Positions 40,631-50,495 of a stretch of 64,000 nt of DNA are shown here, in pieces. Every line of letters starts with the position of its first letter. Within the stretch, counting starts at the first letter, position 1. The position numbers and the translations under genes are program-made. The DNA comes from JAHHTP01 sp964587555 (GTDB lineage Bacteria; Bacillota; Clostridia; Oscillospirales; Ruminococcaceae), in contig CAZPLR010000008.1 of the NCBI GenBank assembly GCA_964587555.1, positions 1-64,000 of the forward strand, in the 5' to 3' direction. A model generated the notes under the pieces. That model saw only the letters and a list, made by a program, of their open reading frames with translations. It made no database searches and was not told the DNA's origin.

Positions 40631-41548
40631 TCAGCTCATCAGTTTTACCATGACCGCCTTTTGCGCGTGCAGGCGGTTTTCTGCCTCATCAAAGATTTCA
40701 TCAGCGTGCGCCTCAAACACCTCGGCTGTGATCTCCTCGCCGCGATGTGCCGGCAGGCAGTGCAGCACCATCGCATCCGGATTGGCCTGCGCCATGATTG
40801 TGTCGTTGATCTGATAAACACCGGCAAAGACCTTTTCGCGTTCCGCCTTTTCCTGCTCCTGTCCCATCGACGCCCAAACGTCGGTATAGAATACGTCCAC
40901 GCCCTTTGCCGCTTCCATCGGATCAGCCGTCATCAGGAATTTATCGCCGTAGCCCTTGGCAAATTCCAGAACATCCGCCGCAGGCTCATAGCCCTTCGGG
41001 CAGGCGATACGCACCTTCATACCGACCTTCAGCATACCGACGATCAGAGAATTTGCCATATTGTTGCCGTCACCGATATAGCAGAAGGTGTTGCCCTCAA
41101 AATTCCCCTTATGCTCCCGGATCGTCATCAAGTCAGCCAGCACCTGACACGGGTGCGCATAATCAGTCAAACCGTTGATAACTGGGATGCTGCCGTAAGC
41201 AGCGAGCATTTCAACCTCCTTCTGCTCAAAGGTGCGGATCATGATAGCATCGCAGAAGCGTGAAAGCACTCTGGCGGTATCCTCTACCGGCTCGCCGCGC
41301 CCAATCTGAAGATCTCTAGAGCTTAAAAACATCGCATGTCCGCCAAGCTGGTACATGCCGACCTCGAACGAAACGCGGGTACGGGTTGAGGATTTCTGGA
41401 AAATCATACCCAAGTTTTTTCCCTCCAGCATCTTATGCGGGATATTGTGCTTCTGCTCATATTTTAGCTGATCCGCCAAGTTCAATAACTCCAAAATATC
41501 CCCTCTGGTCAAATCACTCAGCTTCAATAAATGCTTCAACTGGCTCAT
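40631..41548 (-). CDS. argF: Ornithine carbamoyltransferase
   Basis: A 305-residue OTCase making citrulline. FQKSSTRTRVSFEVGMYQLG holds the carbamoyl-phosphate STRT loop, DYAHPCQVLADL the HPxQ motif, and MVLHCLPAHRGEEIT the ornithine-binding HCLP motif. Last gene of the arginine operon; its start overlaps the argD stop by 4 bp. Confidence 0.95.
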   Translation of the reverse strand: MSQLKHLLKLSDLTRGDILELLNLADQLKYEQKHNIPHKMLEGKNLGMIFQKSSTRTRVSFEVGMYQLGGHAMFLSSRDLQIGRGEPVEDTARVLSRFCDAIMIRTFEQKEVEMLAAYGSIPVINGLTDYAHPCQVLADLMTIREHKGNFEGNTFCYIGDGNNMANSLIVGMLKVGMKVRIACPKGYEPAADVLEFAKGYGDKFLMTADPMEAAKGVDVFYTDVWASMGQEQEKAEREKVFAGVYQINDTIMAQANPDAMVLHCLPAHRGEEITAEVFEAHADEIFDEAENRLHAQKAVMVKLMS

Positions 41549-42741
41549 ATGCTTTTCCTCTCCTCCGTCCCTGATTCCAAAACCTGTTTCAAAATACGCA
41601 AGCCTCTGCGCAGCTCATCCTGCGAGATGGTAAGCGGCGGAAGCAGTCTTAATCTATCCTTTGCGGTTAAGATAAGCAGTCCCTGCTGCATACATGTTTC
41701 CCGAACCTCAGCCGCCTTTTTGGTGCGCAGCCGGATACCGACCATCATGCCAAGTCCGGTAATCTCTTCGACCTCGTCTAGTTCAGACAGCGTTTCGCGA
41801 ATCTTCTTTCCTTTTTCCCTCACATCCTGCAGCAGTTCGTCAGTCATTCGTGTCAGCACAACCCGCGCGCCGGTACAGCAAACCGGATTTCCGCCGAAGG
41901 TAGAGCCGTGATCGCCTTTGCAGAACACATCGCATTTTTCCGCCGTCAGCACCGCGCCGATCGGCAGTCCGCCGCCTAATCCCTTGGCAAGCGTGGTGAT
42001 ATCCGGTTTTACGCCGAATTGCTCGCTTGCTAAAAAGGTGCCGGTCCTGCCAACGCCAGTCTGCACCTCATCTGCAATGAGCAGGATATCCCTCTCCTTA
42101 CAGAGTTCCGCAGCTGCATCCACAAATTCCTGCTTTAATGGCAGAACGCCGCCTTCGCCTTGGACAAATTCCAACATTATCGCGCAAACGGTGTCATCAA
42201 GCTTCTCCCTGAGATCCGCAGCGTCGTTCGCCCTTACGTAAACAAAGCCCTCTGTTAACGGCTGGAATTTCTGATGAAAAACCTCCTGACCAGTCGCGGA
42301 CAAAGTCGTAATCGTTCTGCCGTGGAACGAATTCGTCAGCGTGACGATCTTATACCGCCCTGCGCCGTATTTTTTCTCGCTATAAAGCCTTGCCAGCTTG
42401 ATTGCGCCCTCATTTGCCTCCGCGCCGGAATTACTGAAAAAAACGCGGGCATAGCCGGTCTTTTCGCAAAGCAGCTTCGCCGCGATATGATCCGGCGCAG
42501 TATGGTAGAGATTCGAGGCATGCTGCAGCGTCATCACCTGCTTGCAGACCTCGGTACACCATTCCTTATCGCAGAAGCCCAAGGAGTTCACGCCGATACC
42601 GCTGGTGAAATCGATATACTGCATCATGTCAGCGCCATAGGCGACTGCACTGCGTCCCGCAGTCAGCACCAGCTCGCTGCGGGCATAGGTTTGCATGATA
42701 TATTGCTGATCGCTTTCGATTAGCACTTTCTGACTTTCCAT
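41545..42741 (-). CDS. argD: Acetylornithine aminotransferase
   Basis: A 398-residue class III PLP aminotransferase. FFSNSGAEANEGAIKLAR binds the phosphate, LLIADEVQTGVGRTG holds the PLP Asp, and ITTLAKGLGGGLPIGA the Schiff-base Lys. Start at MESQKVLIES with AGGAAGGA upstream. 42 bp after the sulfatase gene. Confidence 0.94.
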   Translation of the reverse strand: MESQKVLIESDQQYIMQTYARSELVLTAGRSAVAYGADMMQYIDFTSGIGVNSLGFCDKEWCTEVCKQVMTLQHASNLYHTAPDHIAAKLLCEKTGYARVFFSNSGAEANEGAIKLARLYSEKKYGAGRYKIVTLTNSFHGRTITTLSATGQEVFHQKFQPLTEGFVYVRANDAADLREKLDDTVCAIMLEFVQGEGGVLPLKQEFVDAAAELCKERDILLIADEVQTGVGRTGTFLASEQFGVKPDITTLAKGLGGGLPIGAVLTAEKCDVFCKGDHGSTFGGNPVCCTGARVVLTRMTDELLQDVREKGKKIRETLSELDEVEEITGLGMMVGIRLRTKKAAEVRETCMQQGLLILTAKDRLRLLPPLTISQDELRRGLRILKQVLESGTEERKSI

Positions 42742-42783
42742 TTGATTTTTCCTTCCTGATATTGTACATTCAGCACCCACTGC

Positions 42784-44232
42784 TCAGTGCAGCACATCAA
42801 ATTCCTCACAGCAGATGGAATGAAACCCCGGCCAATGTCCGGACTCCTCTGGGGTTTTCGCATAGTCCCGCCGGGCAAAGCCTTCGCCGCACAGCAGATC
42901 GTCGTCGTATTGTTTTGCCCACTCGCGCAGCAGCCCGCGCATCCGGTTAAGCTGGTCCTTTTCCTGCGGCAAATTCGCCAGATTATGCTGCTCCATCGGG
43001 TCATCCGGCAGATAAAACAGCACCTCTTGCCCGCCATAAACCGTATAAATGTACTTATAACCGCCATCCATCACCGCATAATTGCTGTGCTCACAGCAGC
43101 CGTAAAAGGTCTGCGGCTTGCTTAAGCCTGCAAAATCAAGCAGGCTGAGCCTTGTCGCATCCGAATCCTGCGGCAGTTCGATTCCCGCCATCTGCGCAAC
43201 CGTCGCGTAAATGGAGGACATCTGCACCAAAGAATCTACCCGCTTGCCCTTTAATTCCCGATATGCCGCGCTGTTTACCGGAGCCTTAATGATCATCGGC
43301 ACATGCGCCGCGCCTTCAAAATAGGTCATCTTTGCGCCCATATGATGATCCCCCAGCATATCGCCGTGATCCGAGGTGAAAATGATCCAAGTATCATCCA
43401 ATATTCCAAGCTCCCGCAGCCTTGCAAACAGCAGTCCCAGCGAATAGTCGATCTGGGTGATGCAGGCAAAATACGCGCGCTTTGAGGCTTGCTGCTGCTT
43501 TTTGGAAAGCCGCTGTAAATTATCCAGTAAAAGCGTGTGCTGCAAAAAGCCCTTCGGCATCGTTTGCAGATCCTCCGACCAATCGCCGTAAACCGGCGCC
43601 GGCATATCGTCAGTTTCATAAAGATTCCAGTAATTTGCCGGTGGATCAAACGGCGGATGCGGCTTGGTAAACGAGGTCCATAAAAAGAACGGTCTGGTCG
43701 GATCCCTTGTTTCAACAAAATCAATCGAGCGGTCGACCGTCCAATAGGTAATACTGTGCTGCTCATCAACGGTGGAGATGACCGGCTCTATCTCGTTTTC
43801 GCCAACGCCGTGCTGCTTCGGCAGGCCATGCCCGCTTTTTTTCATCATTCGGTAATAATCGAGCGGCAGCTCAATATGCTCAAAACCATAGTTTGCGCGC
43901 ACCGGCGTGAAGTGCATCTTACCAACCGCGCGGGTCTGGTAACCGTTTTGGGTCAATAGCGCCGGCAGGGTAAGATTCTCCTGCATAATCCTCGGCTGCA
44001 ATGCATCAGAGTTGCCGACCATGCCGCTGCGGTAGCCCTCGATACCGCTCATAATGGTGGTGCGGGAGGCAATACAGACCGGGCAGTCTGCGTACATATT
44101 ACGATAAACAGTTCCCTCGTCGCACAGCCAATTCAAATGCGGCGTATAGATCACATCGTTGCCAAGCGCCTGAATCGTATCAAACCGCTGCTGGTCGGTG
44201 GTAATCAGGATAATATTTGGCCTTTTTTTCAT
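42784..44232 (-). CDS. Cys-type sulfatase inside the arginine operon
   Basis: A 482-residue alkaline phosphatase-superfamily sulfatase. IILITTDQQRFD supplies metal Asp; the formylglycine site is C-I-A-S-R in CPVCIASRTTIMSG, a C-x-A-x-R variant of the usual C-x-P-x-R, which anaerobic sulfatase-maturating radical SAM enzymes accept. FTSDHGDMLGDHHMGAKMTYFEG completes the metal site. No signal peptide, so cytoplasmic. Similar proteins also include choline sulfatases and phosphonate monoester hydrolases. It lies between argB and argD (26 and 42 bp gaps), a place with no known arginine role. Confidence 0.87.
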   Translation of the reverse strand: MKKRPNIILITTDQQRFDTIQALGNDVIYTPHLNWLCDEGTVYRNMYADCPVCIASRTTIMSGIEGYRSGMVGNSDALQPRIMQENLTLPALLTQNGYQTRAVGKMHFTPVRANYGFEHIELPLDYYRMMKKSGHGLPKQHGVGENEIEPVISTVDEQHSITYWTVDRSIDFVETRDPTRPFFLWTSFTKPHPPFDPPANYWNLYETDDMPAPVYGDWSEDLQTMPKGFLQHTLLLDNLQRLSKKQQQASKRAYFACITQIDYSLGLLFARLRELGILDDTWIIFTSDHGDMLGDHHMGAKMTYFEGAAHVPMIIKAPVNSAAYRELKGKRVDSLVQMSSIYATVAQMAGIELPQDSDATRLSLLDFAGLSKPQTFYGCCEHSNYAVMDGGYKYIYTVYGGQEVLFYLPDDPMEQHNLANLPQEKDQLNRMRGLLREWAKQYDDDLLCGEGFARRDYAKTPEESGHWPGFHSICCEEFDVLH

Positions 44233-44258
44233 TTTGCAAAATTCCTCTCAAAGCCGCG

Positions 44259-45134
44259 TTAGCGGGTTGTAAACATCGTACCGATTCCCTCGTTGGAGAA
44301 CAGCTCAATGAGCAGTGAATGCGGGATGCGTCCGTCCAAGATAAACGCCTTATCGACGCCACGGCGCACCGCTTCCACACAGCACTCAATTTTCGGGATC
44401 ATTCCCCCGGAAATAATCCCCTGCTTTATCAGCGCCGGAACGTCGCTGACATACACCAGCGGAATGAGCGTTTTTTCGTCGTTCTTATCGCGCAGCAGTC
44501 CGCGGATGTCGGTCATCAGCAGCAGATCCGCCGCAGAGAGCGCGGAGGCGATCCTTGCGGCAGCCGTATCGGCATTGATATTGTATGCCTGACCATTTTG
44601 ATCGACTCCGATCGTCGCGATCACCGGGACATATCCGGCGTTCAACACATCGGCAATCGGGCGGATATCCACCCGATCGATCTGCCCAACAAAGCCCAGA
44701 TCGGTTTCGCCTTGCATTTTCCGGCAGCAGATCATATTCCCGTCGGCGCCGCAAAGCCCGATCGCCCTGCCGCCGTGCTGTGAAAGCAGCGTCACAAGAT
44801 CCTTGTTAACCTTGCCGCCCAACACCATTTTAACAATATCAATCGTTTCCTCGTCGGTGTAGCGCAGCCCGTTCACAAACCGGCTCTCCTTGCCGATCTT
44901 CTTCAGCATACCGTTAATCTCCGGACCTCCGCCATGTACCAAAACCACCTTGATGCCGATCAGCGACAGCAGGACAATATCGCTCATTACGGCGTCCTTC
45001 AGCTCCTCACTTATCATCGCGTTGCCACCGTATTTCACGACGACCACCCGTCCGCGGTATTTCTGAATATAGGGCAGCGCGTCGATCAGCACACGCGCCC
45101 GCAGCTCGGTCGGTATCTTATCCACCGGGATCAT
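44259..45134 (-). CDS. argB: Acetylglutamate kinase
   Basis: A 291-residue amino acid kinase. VVVKYGGNAM binds ATP phosphates, VLVHGGGPEINGML binds N-acetylglutamate, and NINADTAAARIASAL is the C-terminal ATP segment. Start at MIPVDKIPTEL because AGAGGA is 8 bp upstream; an in-frame GTG lies 6 bases earlier. The N-terminal helix suggests the arginine-sensitive hexameric type. Confidence 0.95.
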   Translation of the reverse strand: MIPVDKIPTELRARVLIDALPYIQKYRGRVVVVKYGGNAMISEELKDAVMSDIVLLSLIGIKVVLVHGGGPEINGMLKKIGKESRFVNGLRYTDEETIDIVKMVLGGKVNKDLVTLLSQHGGRAIGLCGADGNMICCRKMQGETDLGFVGQIDRVDIRPIADVLNAGYVPVIATIGVDQNGQAYNINADTAAARIASALSAADLLLMTDIRGLLRDKNDEKTLIPLVYVSDVPALIKQGIISGGMIPKIECCVEAVRRGVDKAFILDGRIPHSLLIELFSNEGIGTMFTTR

Positions 45135-45173
45135 CTTCACATTCCTCTTTTCTGCCGTTTTGCCTGCATGCTT

Positions 45174-46403
45174 TTAAGTGCGGTAGTCGCCGTTGATTCT
45201 CACATAATCATAGGTCAGGTCGCAGCCCCAAGCGGTCGCCTCAAAGCTCCCCATCCCTAAATCGACCGTAACAGTGATCTCGTCAGAGGAGAGGATCTTT
45301 GCCGCTCTTTCCTCCGAAAAGTCCACGCCGGCGCCGTTTTCACAGACGGTCACATCGCCAAACTCGCTGCCAAGCACCACGCTGACCCTCTCGATCACAA
45401 AATCGTCCTCGCGATGCACCTTGGTATAGCCGATGGCGCAAAGCACCCTTCCCCAGTTCGCATCCTCGCCGAAGAGCGCGCATTTGAACAAATTTGAAGT
45501 GATGACCGATTTTGCGACCGCCCTTGCGCAGACCTTAGTCGGCGCTCCGGTCACGCGGCAGGTCAAAAGCTTGCTTGCCCCCTCGCCATCCTTTGCAATC
45601 TCGCGCGAAAGCTGCGCAAGAATCGCATAGAGCGCAGTGCAGAACTGCCGGTAATCCTCGGAATTTTCATCGGTCACAGGCGCGCTGCCCGACATGCCGT
45701 TTGCCATCACCGAAACCATGTCGTTGGTCGAGGTGTCGCCGTCGACCGAAACCATATTAAAGGTATCGACAATCAGCTTTGAAAGCGCCTTTTGCAGCAG
45801 CGGCGCCTCGATTGCGGCGTCTGTCGTCAAAAAAACAAGCATCGTTGCCATATTCGGATGGATCATACCGGAGCCTTTCGCCATGCCGCCGATATGGCAG
45901 GTCTTACCGCCGCATTGGAATGAGAAGGCGATCTGTTTTGGCTTGGTATCGGTCGTCATAATAGCTTTCGCCGCCAGCTCGCCGCCTTTTTCAGAAAGCG
46001 ACGCCGCAAGCTGCGGCATCGCCTCAGCAATCGGCTCAATCGGCAGCGGCTGCCCGATCACGCCGGTGGAAGCGACGATCACATCCTCCGGCTCCATATG
46101 AAGCGCATCAGCAGTAACCTTACACATCATCTGCGCTTTTGCAACGCCGTCGGCGCAGCAGGTATTGGCAATACCGGAATTGCAGACAACCGCCTGCGCC
46201 TTGCCGTTTGCAATATTCTGCTTGGTCACGGTCAGCGGCGCGCCCTTAACGCGGTTGGTGGTATAAACCGCCGCAGCCGCACACGGCGCTTGGCTATAAA
46301 TAAGCGCCAGATCCAATTTATCTTTATTTTTGCGGATGCCGCAATGGGTTCCCCAAGCCAAAAACCCTTTCGCTGCGCAGACCCCGCCTGTAATTTGCAT
46401 CAT
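45174..46403 (-). CDS. argJ: Bifunctional ornithine acetyltransferase/N-acetylglutamate synthase
   Basis: A 409-residue self-cleaving Ntn-type enzyme. AKGSGMIHPNMATMLVFLTTDA contains the cleavage site with the nucleophile Thr of ATML. The start is at the paired Met before QITGGVCAAKGFLAWG. It recycles the acetyl group from acetylornithine to glutamate, giving the cyclic pathway; no argA is needed. Stop of argC overlaps upstream. Confidence 0.94.
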   Translation of the reverse strand: MMQITGGVCAAKGFLAWGTHCGIRKNKDKLDLALIYSQAPCAAAAVYTTNRVKGAPLTVTKQNIANGKAQAVVCNSGIANTCCADGVAKAQMMCKVTADALHMEPEDVIVASTGVIGQPLPIEPIAEAMPQLAASLSEKGGELAAKAIMTTDTKPKQIAFSFQCGGKTCHIGGMAKGSGMIHPNMATMLVFLTTDAAIEAPLLQKALSKLIVDTFNMVSVDGDTSTNDMVSVMANGMSGSAPVTDENSEDYRQFCTALYAILAQLSREIAKDGEGASKLLTCRVTGAPTKVCARAVAKSVITSNLFKCALFGEDANWGRVLCAIGYTKVHREDDFVIERVSVVLGSEFGDVTVCENGAGVDFSEERAAKILSSDEITVTVDLGMGSFEATAWGCDLTYDYVRINGDYRT

Positions 46404-46438
46404 GAAATTATCATTCCTTTCCCAAATGAGGGTTTTAC

Positions 46439-47479
46439 TCAAAACGCCGGAGGCGCCATATCGATCCCGGTGTGCTCCGGGATACCAAACAGCAGGTTCA
46501 TATTCTGGATCGCCTGTCCGGCGGCACCCTTCACCATATTATCGATTGTCGAAGCGATCACCAGCGATCCCGTCCTCCGATCCGGATGCAGCGAAATATC
46601 ACAGTAATTCGAATAGGTGACGCTGCGCAGATTGACATAGCTCCCCTTTGGCAGAATGCGTACAAACCGCTCGTCCCGATAAAAATCCCGGTACAGCGCG
46701 TCGATCTCGTTATCATCCATCGTCTCGGTCAGATTCACATAAATGGTCGAAACAATCCCGCGGTTGACCGGAAGCAGGTGCGGCACAAATGTCACCTTAA
46801 CCGGTCTGCCCGCAAGCTCACTGGCAGTCTGCTCGATCTCCGGCGTATGGCGGTGGCACGCGGCTTTATACGGCGAAAAAGCCTCGTTGCACTCCGGATA
46901 ATGGGTATTCTGGGTCATCTTGCGTCCCGCGCCGGTGACGCCGGATTTGGAATCGATTATGATATGGGAGCAGTCCGCCTTACCGCTTTTTAGGATTGGC
47001 GCAAGCCCCAACGCAATCGAGGTCGGATAGCAGCCCGGATTGCCGACAATTTGACAGTCCTCCAGCCGTTTGCGATGCAGCTCTGGGATGCAGTAGACCG
47101 CTTTTTCGTGCAGCGGCTTATTTTGATAGCTTAGACCATACCACTCCGTATAATCCCGCTCATCGGTCAAGCGGAAATCTGCGCCGAGATCGATCAGCTT
47201 TTTTCCCGCGCCGACGCATTTCTCCCCAATCCTCTCGCAAAGCCCGTGCGGCAGCGATGCAAAGATCACATCGCTTTTTTGGATTACCTCATCCTCATCG
47301 GTCAAGGTCATATCGCAAAGCGTATATAAATTTGGATACACATCGGAAAGCTTCTGCCCCATAAAGCTGAGCGAACTGACCGCCGCGATCTCACAAAGCG
47401 GATGGGACAATAACAGCCTGCAAAGCTCCTCGCCTACATATCCCGTCGCGCCGATAATTCCTGCTTTTATCAATTTCAT
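46439..47479 (-). CDS. argC: N-acetyl-gamma-glutamyl-phosphate reductase
   Basis: A 346-residue reductase. GIIGATGYVGEELCRLL binds NADP; VGNPGCYPTSIALGLAP has the catalytic Cys; SGVTGAGRK and HRHTPEIEQ follow. RBS AAAGGAG 2-3 bp from the consensus distance to the ATG. Confidence 0.95.
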   Translation of the reverse strand: MKLIKAGIIGATGYVGEELCRLLLSHPLCEIAAVSSLSFMGQKLSDVYPNLYTLCDMTLTDEDEVIQKSDVIFASLPHGLCERIGEKCVGAGKKLIDLGADFRLTDERDYTEWYGLSYQNKPLHEKAVYCIPELHRKRLEDCQIVGNPGCYPTSIALGLAPILKSGKADCSHIIIDSKSGVTGAGRKMTQNTHYPECNEAFSPYKAACHRHTPEIEQTASELAGRPVKVTFVPHLLPVNRGIVSTIYVNLTETMDDNEIDALYRDFYRDERFVRILPKGSYVNLRSVTYSNYCDISLHPDRRTGSLVIASTIDNMVKGAAGQAIQNMNLLFGIPEHTGIDMAPPAF

Positions 47480-47503
47480 AGCTCCTTTGATTCACTGCTC
47501 TGT

Positions 47504-48880
47504 TTATGTTTCTATTGCGGCAAGCGCCTTTCGAACCTGCTCCCGCACGCTTTCACCGCTTGGCCCGCCGACCGTCCTTCTGCCCTTCACGCAGGTTTCC
47601 AAGGAAATCGCCTCATAAACATCCTGCTCAAATAACGGCGAAAAGCCTTTATAGCCGTCCAGCGGCAGCGTTTCTAAGGTCAGACCAGCTTCGATGCAAT
47701 GCGCGACCAGCTGCCCGGTAATCTTATACGCATCCCGGAACGGCACGCCCTTTTTCGTCAGATAATCCGCGCAGTCGGTGGCGTTGATAAAGCCCTTTGC
47801 AGCCGCCTTACGCATATTTTCTTTGTATACCGTCATCGTCTGGATCATTGGCGTAAAGGCTTTTAAGCAGATTGAAACGGTGTCGAACGCATCGAAAATC
47901 GCCTCTTTATCCTCCTGCATATCCTTGTTATAGGCAAGCGGCAGCCCCTTAAGCATTGTCAGCAGCGTAATCAGGTCGCCGTGTACCCTGCCGGTCTTAC
48001 CGCGGACAAGCTCGGCAATATCCGGATTTTTCTTCTGCGGCATAATCGACGAGCCGGTCGAAAAGCTGTCGTCCAGCTCTATAAACTTAAATTCCCATGA
48101 ACACCAGAGGATAATCTCCTCTGAAAACCGCGAAAGATGGGTCATAATCAGCGAGAGCGCCGCCGCAGCTTCCACACAGAAATCCCGATCGGAAACGCCG
48201 TCCAAGCTGTTGGCGCTCACATCGTCAAAGCCAAGCTCCTCCGCGACAAAATACCGGTCGATTGGATAAGTCGTCGCAGCCAACGCGCCGGATCCGAGCG
48301 GCAGAACATTCATCCGCTTTTTCGCGTCCGCCAAACGGGAGATATCCCGCAGAAACATCGACGTGTACGCCATCAGATGATGCCCAAAGGTGATCGGCTG
48401 CGCGCGCTGAAGATGGGTGTAGCCCGGCATCACCGTGTCGATATGAGCAAGCGCGATCTCGCAAAGCGCTTTTACCAGCTCTTTTAGCTGGGAAACGACG
48501 CTATCGATCTCATCCCGCAGATAAAGGCGGATATCCAGTGCCACCTGATCGTTGCGGGAGCGCGCGGTGTGCAGCCGCTTTCCCGCGTTGCCGATGCGGG
48601 CGGTCAATTCCCCCTCCACAAAGCTGTGGATATCCTCCGCCGTGCGGTCGACCACAAGCGTACCCGCGTCCAGCTCCGCGATCATTCGGGTCAGCTCCGC
48701 CACAATCTGGTCCGCCTCCTCTTTCGCGATAACGCCCTGTCTGCCAAGCATCCTCGCGTGCGCGACCGAACCCATCATATCCTGCCTTGCCATCCGGCAG
48801 TCAAACGAGATCGAGCTGTTAAAATCGTTTACCGTGCTGTCGATCTCTTTAGAAAACCTGCCTGCCCATAATTTCGCCAT
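47504..48880 (-). CDS. argH: Argininosuccinate lyase
   Basis: A 458-residue lyase: KLWAGRFSKEIDSTVNDFN at the N-terminus, HTARSRNDQVALDIRLYLRD, GYTHLQRAQPITFGHHLMAY, and GSSIMPQKKNPDIAELVRGK with the catalytic Ser loop. Start at MAKLWAGRF; the ATG nine bases upstream is too close to the RBS. Confidence 0.95.
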   Translation of the reverse strand: MAKLWAGRFSKEIDSTVNDFNSSISFDCRMARQDMMGSVAHARMLGRQGVIAKEEADQIVAELTRMIAELDAGTLVVDRTAEDIHSFVEGELTARIGNAGKRLHTARSRNDQVALDIRLYLRDEIDSVVSQLKELVKALCEIALAHIDTVMPGYTHLQRAQPITFGHHLMAYTSMFLRDISRLADAKKRMNVLPLGSGALAATTYPIDRYFVAEELGFDDVSANSLDGVSDRDFCVEAAAALSLIMTHLSRFSEEIILWCSWEFKFIELDDSFSTGSSIMPQKKNPDIAELVRGKTGRVHGDLITLLTMLKGLPLAYNKDMQEDKEAIFDAFDTVSICLKAFTPMIQTMTVYKENMRKAAAKGFINATDCADYLTKKGVPFRDAYKITGQLVAHCIEAGLTLETLPLDGYKGFSPLFEQDVYEAISLETCVKGRRTVGGPSGESVREQVRKALAAIET

Positions 48881-48971
48881 CTCTATCATTGCCCTTTCTT
48901 TCCATTTTGAGAGCCGTTTTACAGCGCAGATAGGCGGCCGTGAAAATCGCGCCGCCTACCAACGTTTCTTT

Positions 48972-50201
48972 TTATTGATCTGCATTCCGTTTCTGATCCA
49001 GCAGCGCCTTTACCTTAATCGGCAAGCCGAACAGGTTGATAAAGCCTGCGGAATCCTTCTGATCGTAGACCTCGTCTGCGCCGAAGGTTGCAACCTCCTC
49101 ATCGTACAATGTGTACGGCGAGGTGACGCCCGCGTTGATGATATTGCCCTTATACAGTTTGAGCTTCACTTTGCCGGTGACGGTCTGCTGAGTGCTGTCT
49201 ACAAAAGCGGAAAGCGCTTCTCTCAGCGGCGTGTACCACTGCCCGTTATAGACTAAATCGGCAAACTTCAAAGCGATTTGCTGCTTATAATGCATCGTTT
49301 CCTTATCTAAGCAGAGCGTTTCCAGAACCTCGTGCGCGTGGTAAAGAATCGTACCGCCCGGCGTTTCATAAACGCCTCTGGACTTCATGCCGACCAAGCG
49401 GTTTTCCACAATATCCGCCAGCCCAACGCCGTTTTCGCCGCCGATCTTATTTAGGGCTTTGATGAGGGTTACGCCGTCCATTTTTTCGTCGTTCAGCGCG
49501 ACCGGAATCCCCTTTTCAAAGGTAAGCGTGATATAGGTTGGAGCATCCGGCGCTTTTTCAGGGGAAACGCCAAGCTCTAAAATCTTATCATAGTCCGGTT
49601 CGTTCGCCGGATCCTCTAAATCCAAACCCTCGTGGGAAAGATGCCACAGATTCATATCTTTCGAATAGTTGGTTTCACGGGTCAGCTTGATCGGCGCGTT
49701 GTGCGCGATTGCGTAATCAATCTCCTCGTCGCGGGATTTGATATTCCAAATTCTCCACGGCGCAATAATCGGCATATCCGGTGCAAACGCCTTGATCGCC
49801 AGCTCGAAACGAACCTGATCGTTGCCCTTGCCGGTACAGCCGTGACAGATAGCGTCGGCACCCTCCGCCTTTGCGATTTCAACGATCCGCTTTGCGATCG
49901 GCGGACGCGCAAACGAAGTTCCAAGCAGATAACGGTTTTCATAGACCGCGCCCGCCTTCAAGGTCGGGAATACATACTCGTTTACAAATTCCTCTTGGAT
50001 ATCCGCAATGTAAAGCTTAGATGCGCCGCTCTTTTTTGCGCGCTCCTCTAAACCCGACAGCTCTGCGTCCTGCCCGACATTGCCCGCGACCGCAATCACT
50101 TCGCAGCCCTCGTAGTTCTCCTTTAACCACGGGATGATGATCGAGGTGTCAAGCCCTCCGGAATACGCAAGTACAATCTTCTTATATACGTTCTGGCTCA
50201 T
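48972..50201 (-). CDS. argG: Argininosuccinate synthase
   Basis: A 409-residue synthase: IVLAYSGGLDTSIIIPWLKE is the PP-loop, CHGCTGKGNDQVRFE the citrulline/ATP segment, and IENR-like VENRLVGMKSRGVYETPGG. First gene of the operon, preceded by a promoter and an ARG box. RBS AGGGAGGA. Confidence 0.95.
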   Translation of the reverse strand: MSQNVYKKIVLAYSGGLDTSIIIPWLKENYEGCEVIAVAGNVGQDAELSGLEERAKKSGASKLYIADIQEEFVNEYVFPTLKAGAVYENRYLLGTSFARPPIAKRIVEIAKAEGADAICHGCTGKGNDQVRFELAIKAFAPDMPIIAPWRIWNIKSRDEEIDYAIAHNAPIKLTRETNYSKDMNLWHLSHEGLDLEDPANEPDYDKILELGVSPEKAPDAPTYITLTFEKGIPVALNDEKMDGVTLIKALNKIGGENGVGLADIVENRLVGMKSRGVYETPGGTILYHAHEVLETLCLDKETMHYKQQIALKFADLVYNGQWYTPLREALSAFVDSTQQTVTGKVKLKLYKGNIINAGVTSPYTLYDEEVATFGADEVYDQKDSAGFINLFGLPIKVKALLDQKRNADQ

Positions 50202-50290
50202 TGGATTGTCCTCCCTAAATTCTTCGCGCCGCCGCGCTTGTGTTCACAGGTTTTTCTTACGGCTTTTTCTTCCTGTCCTGCATATGCTTT

Positions 50291-50318
50291 ATTATACCGC
50301 ATTTTTTGGAAAATGCAA
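50291..50318 (-). promoter_or_regulatory. Promoter of the arginine operon
   Basis: TTGCAT (50318-50313), 16-bp spacer, TATAAT (50296-50291) on the minus strand, 89 bp before argG. The gap 50202-50552 holds this, the ARG box and the terminator at 50460-50495. Confidence 0.75.
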
Positions 50319-50326
50319 GCCATTTT

Positions 50327-50340
50327 TGCATAAATATTCA
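50327..50340. promoter_or_regulatory. ARG box (ArgR/AhrC operator)
   Basis: Read on the minus strand the site is TGAATATTTATGCA, matching 12 of 14 positions of the Gram-positive ARG box TGAATAATTATTCA. It sits 9 bp upstream of the -35 box of the arginine promoter. No argR gene is in the window. Confidence 0.6.
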
Positions 50341-50459
50341 CTTTTTCCGCAACTTTGTAGTTGCTCACAAACCGTACAAACAAACGCGCTTTTATTTGGA
50401 CAATATTTCAGATACGAGCAAGAATCGAGCGATTTCAAGCAGCTTAACATACAGCAGCA

Positions 50460-50495
50460 AGAAAAACAGCGTCTGCTTTGTCATAAAACGCTGTC
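50460..50495 (-). terminator. Terminator of the threonine aldolase gene
   Basis: On the minus strand GACAGCGT/ACGCTGTT pair around a 15-nt loop, followed by TTTTCTT; about 58 bp past the stop. Confidence 0.6.
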
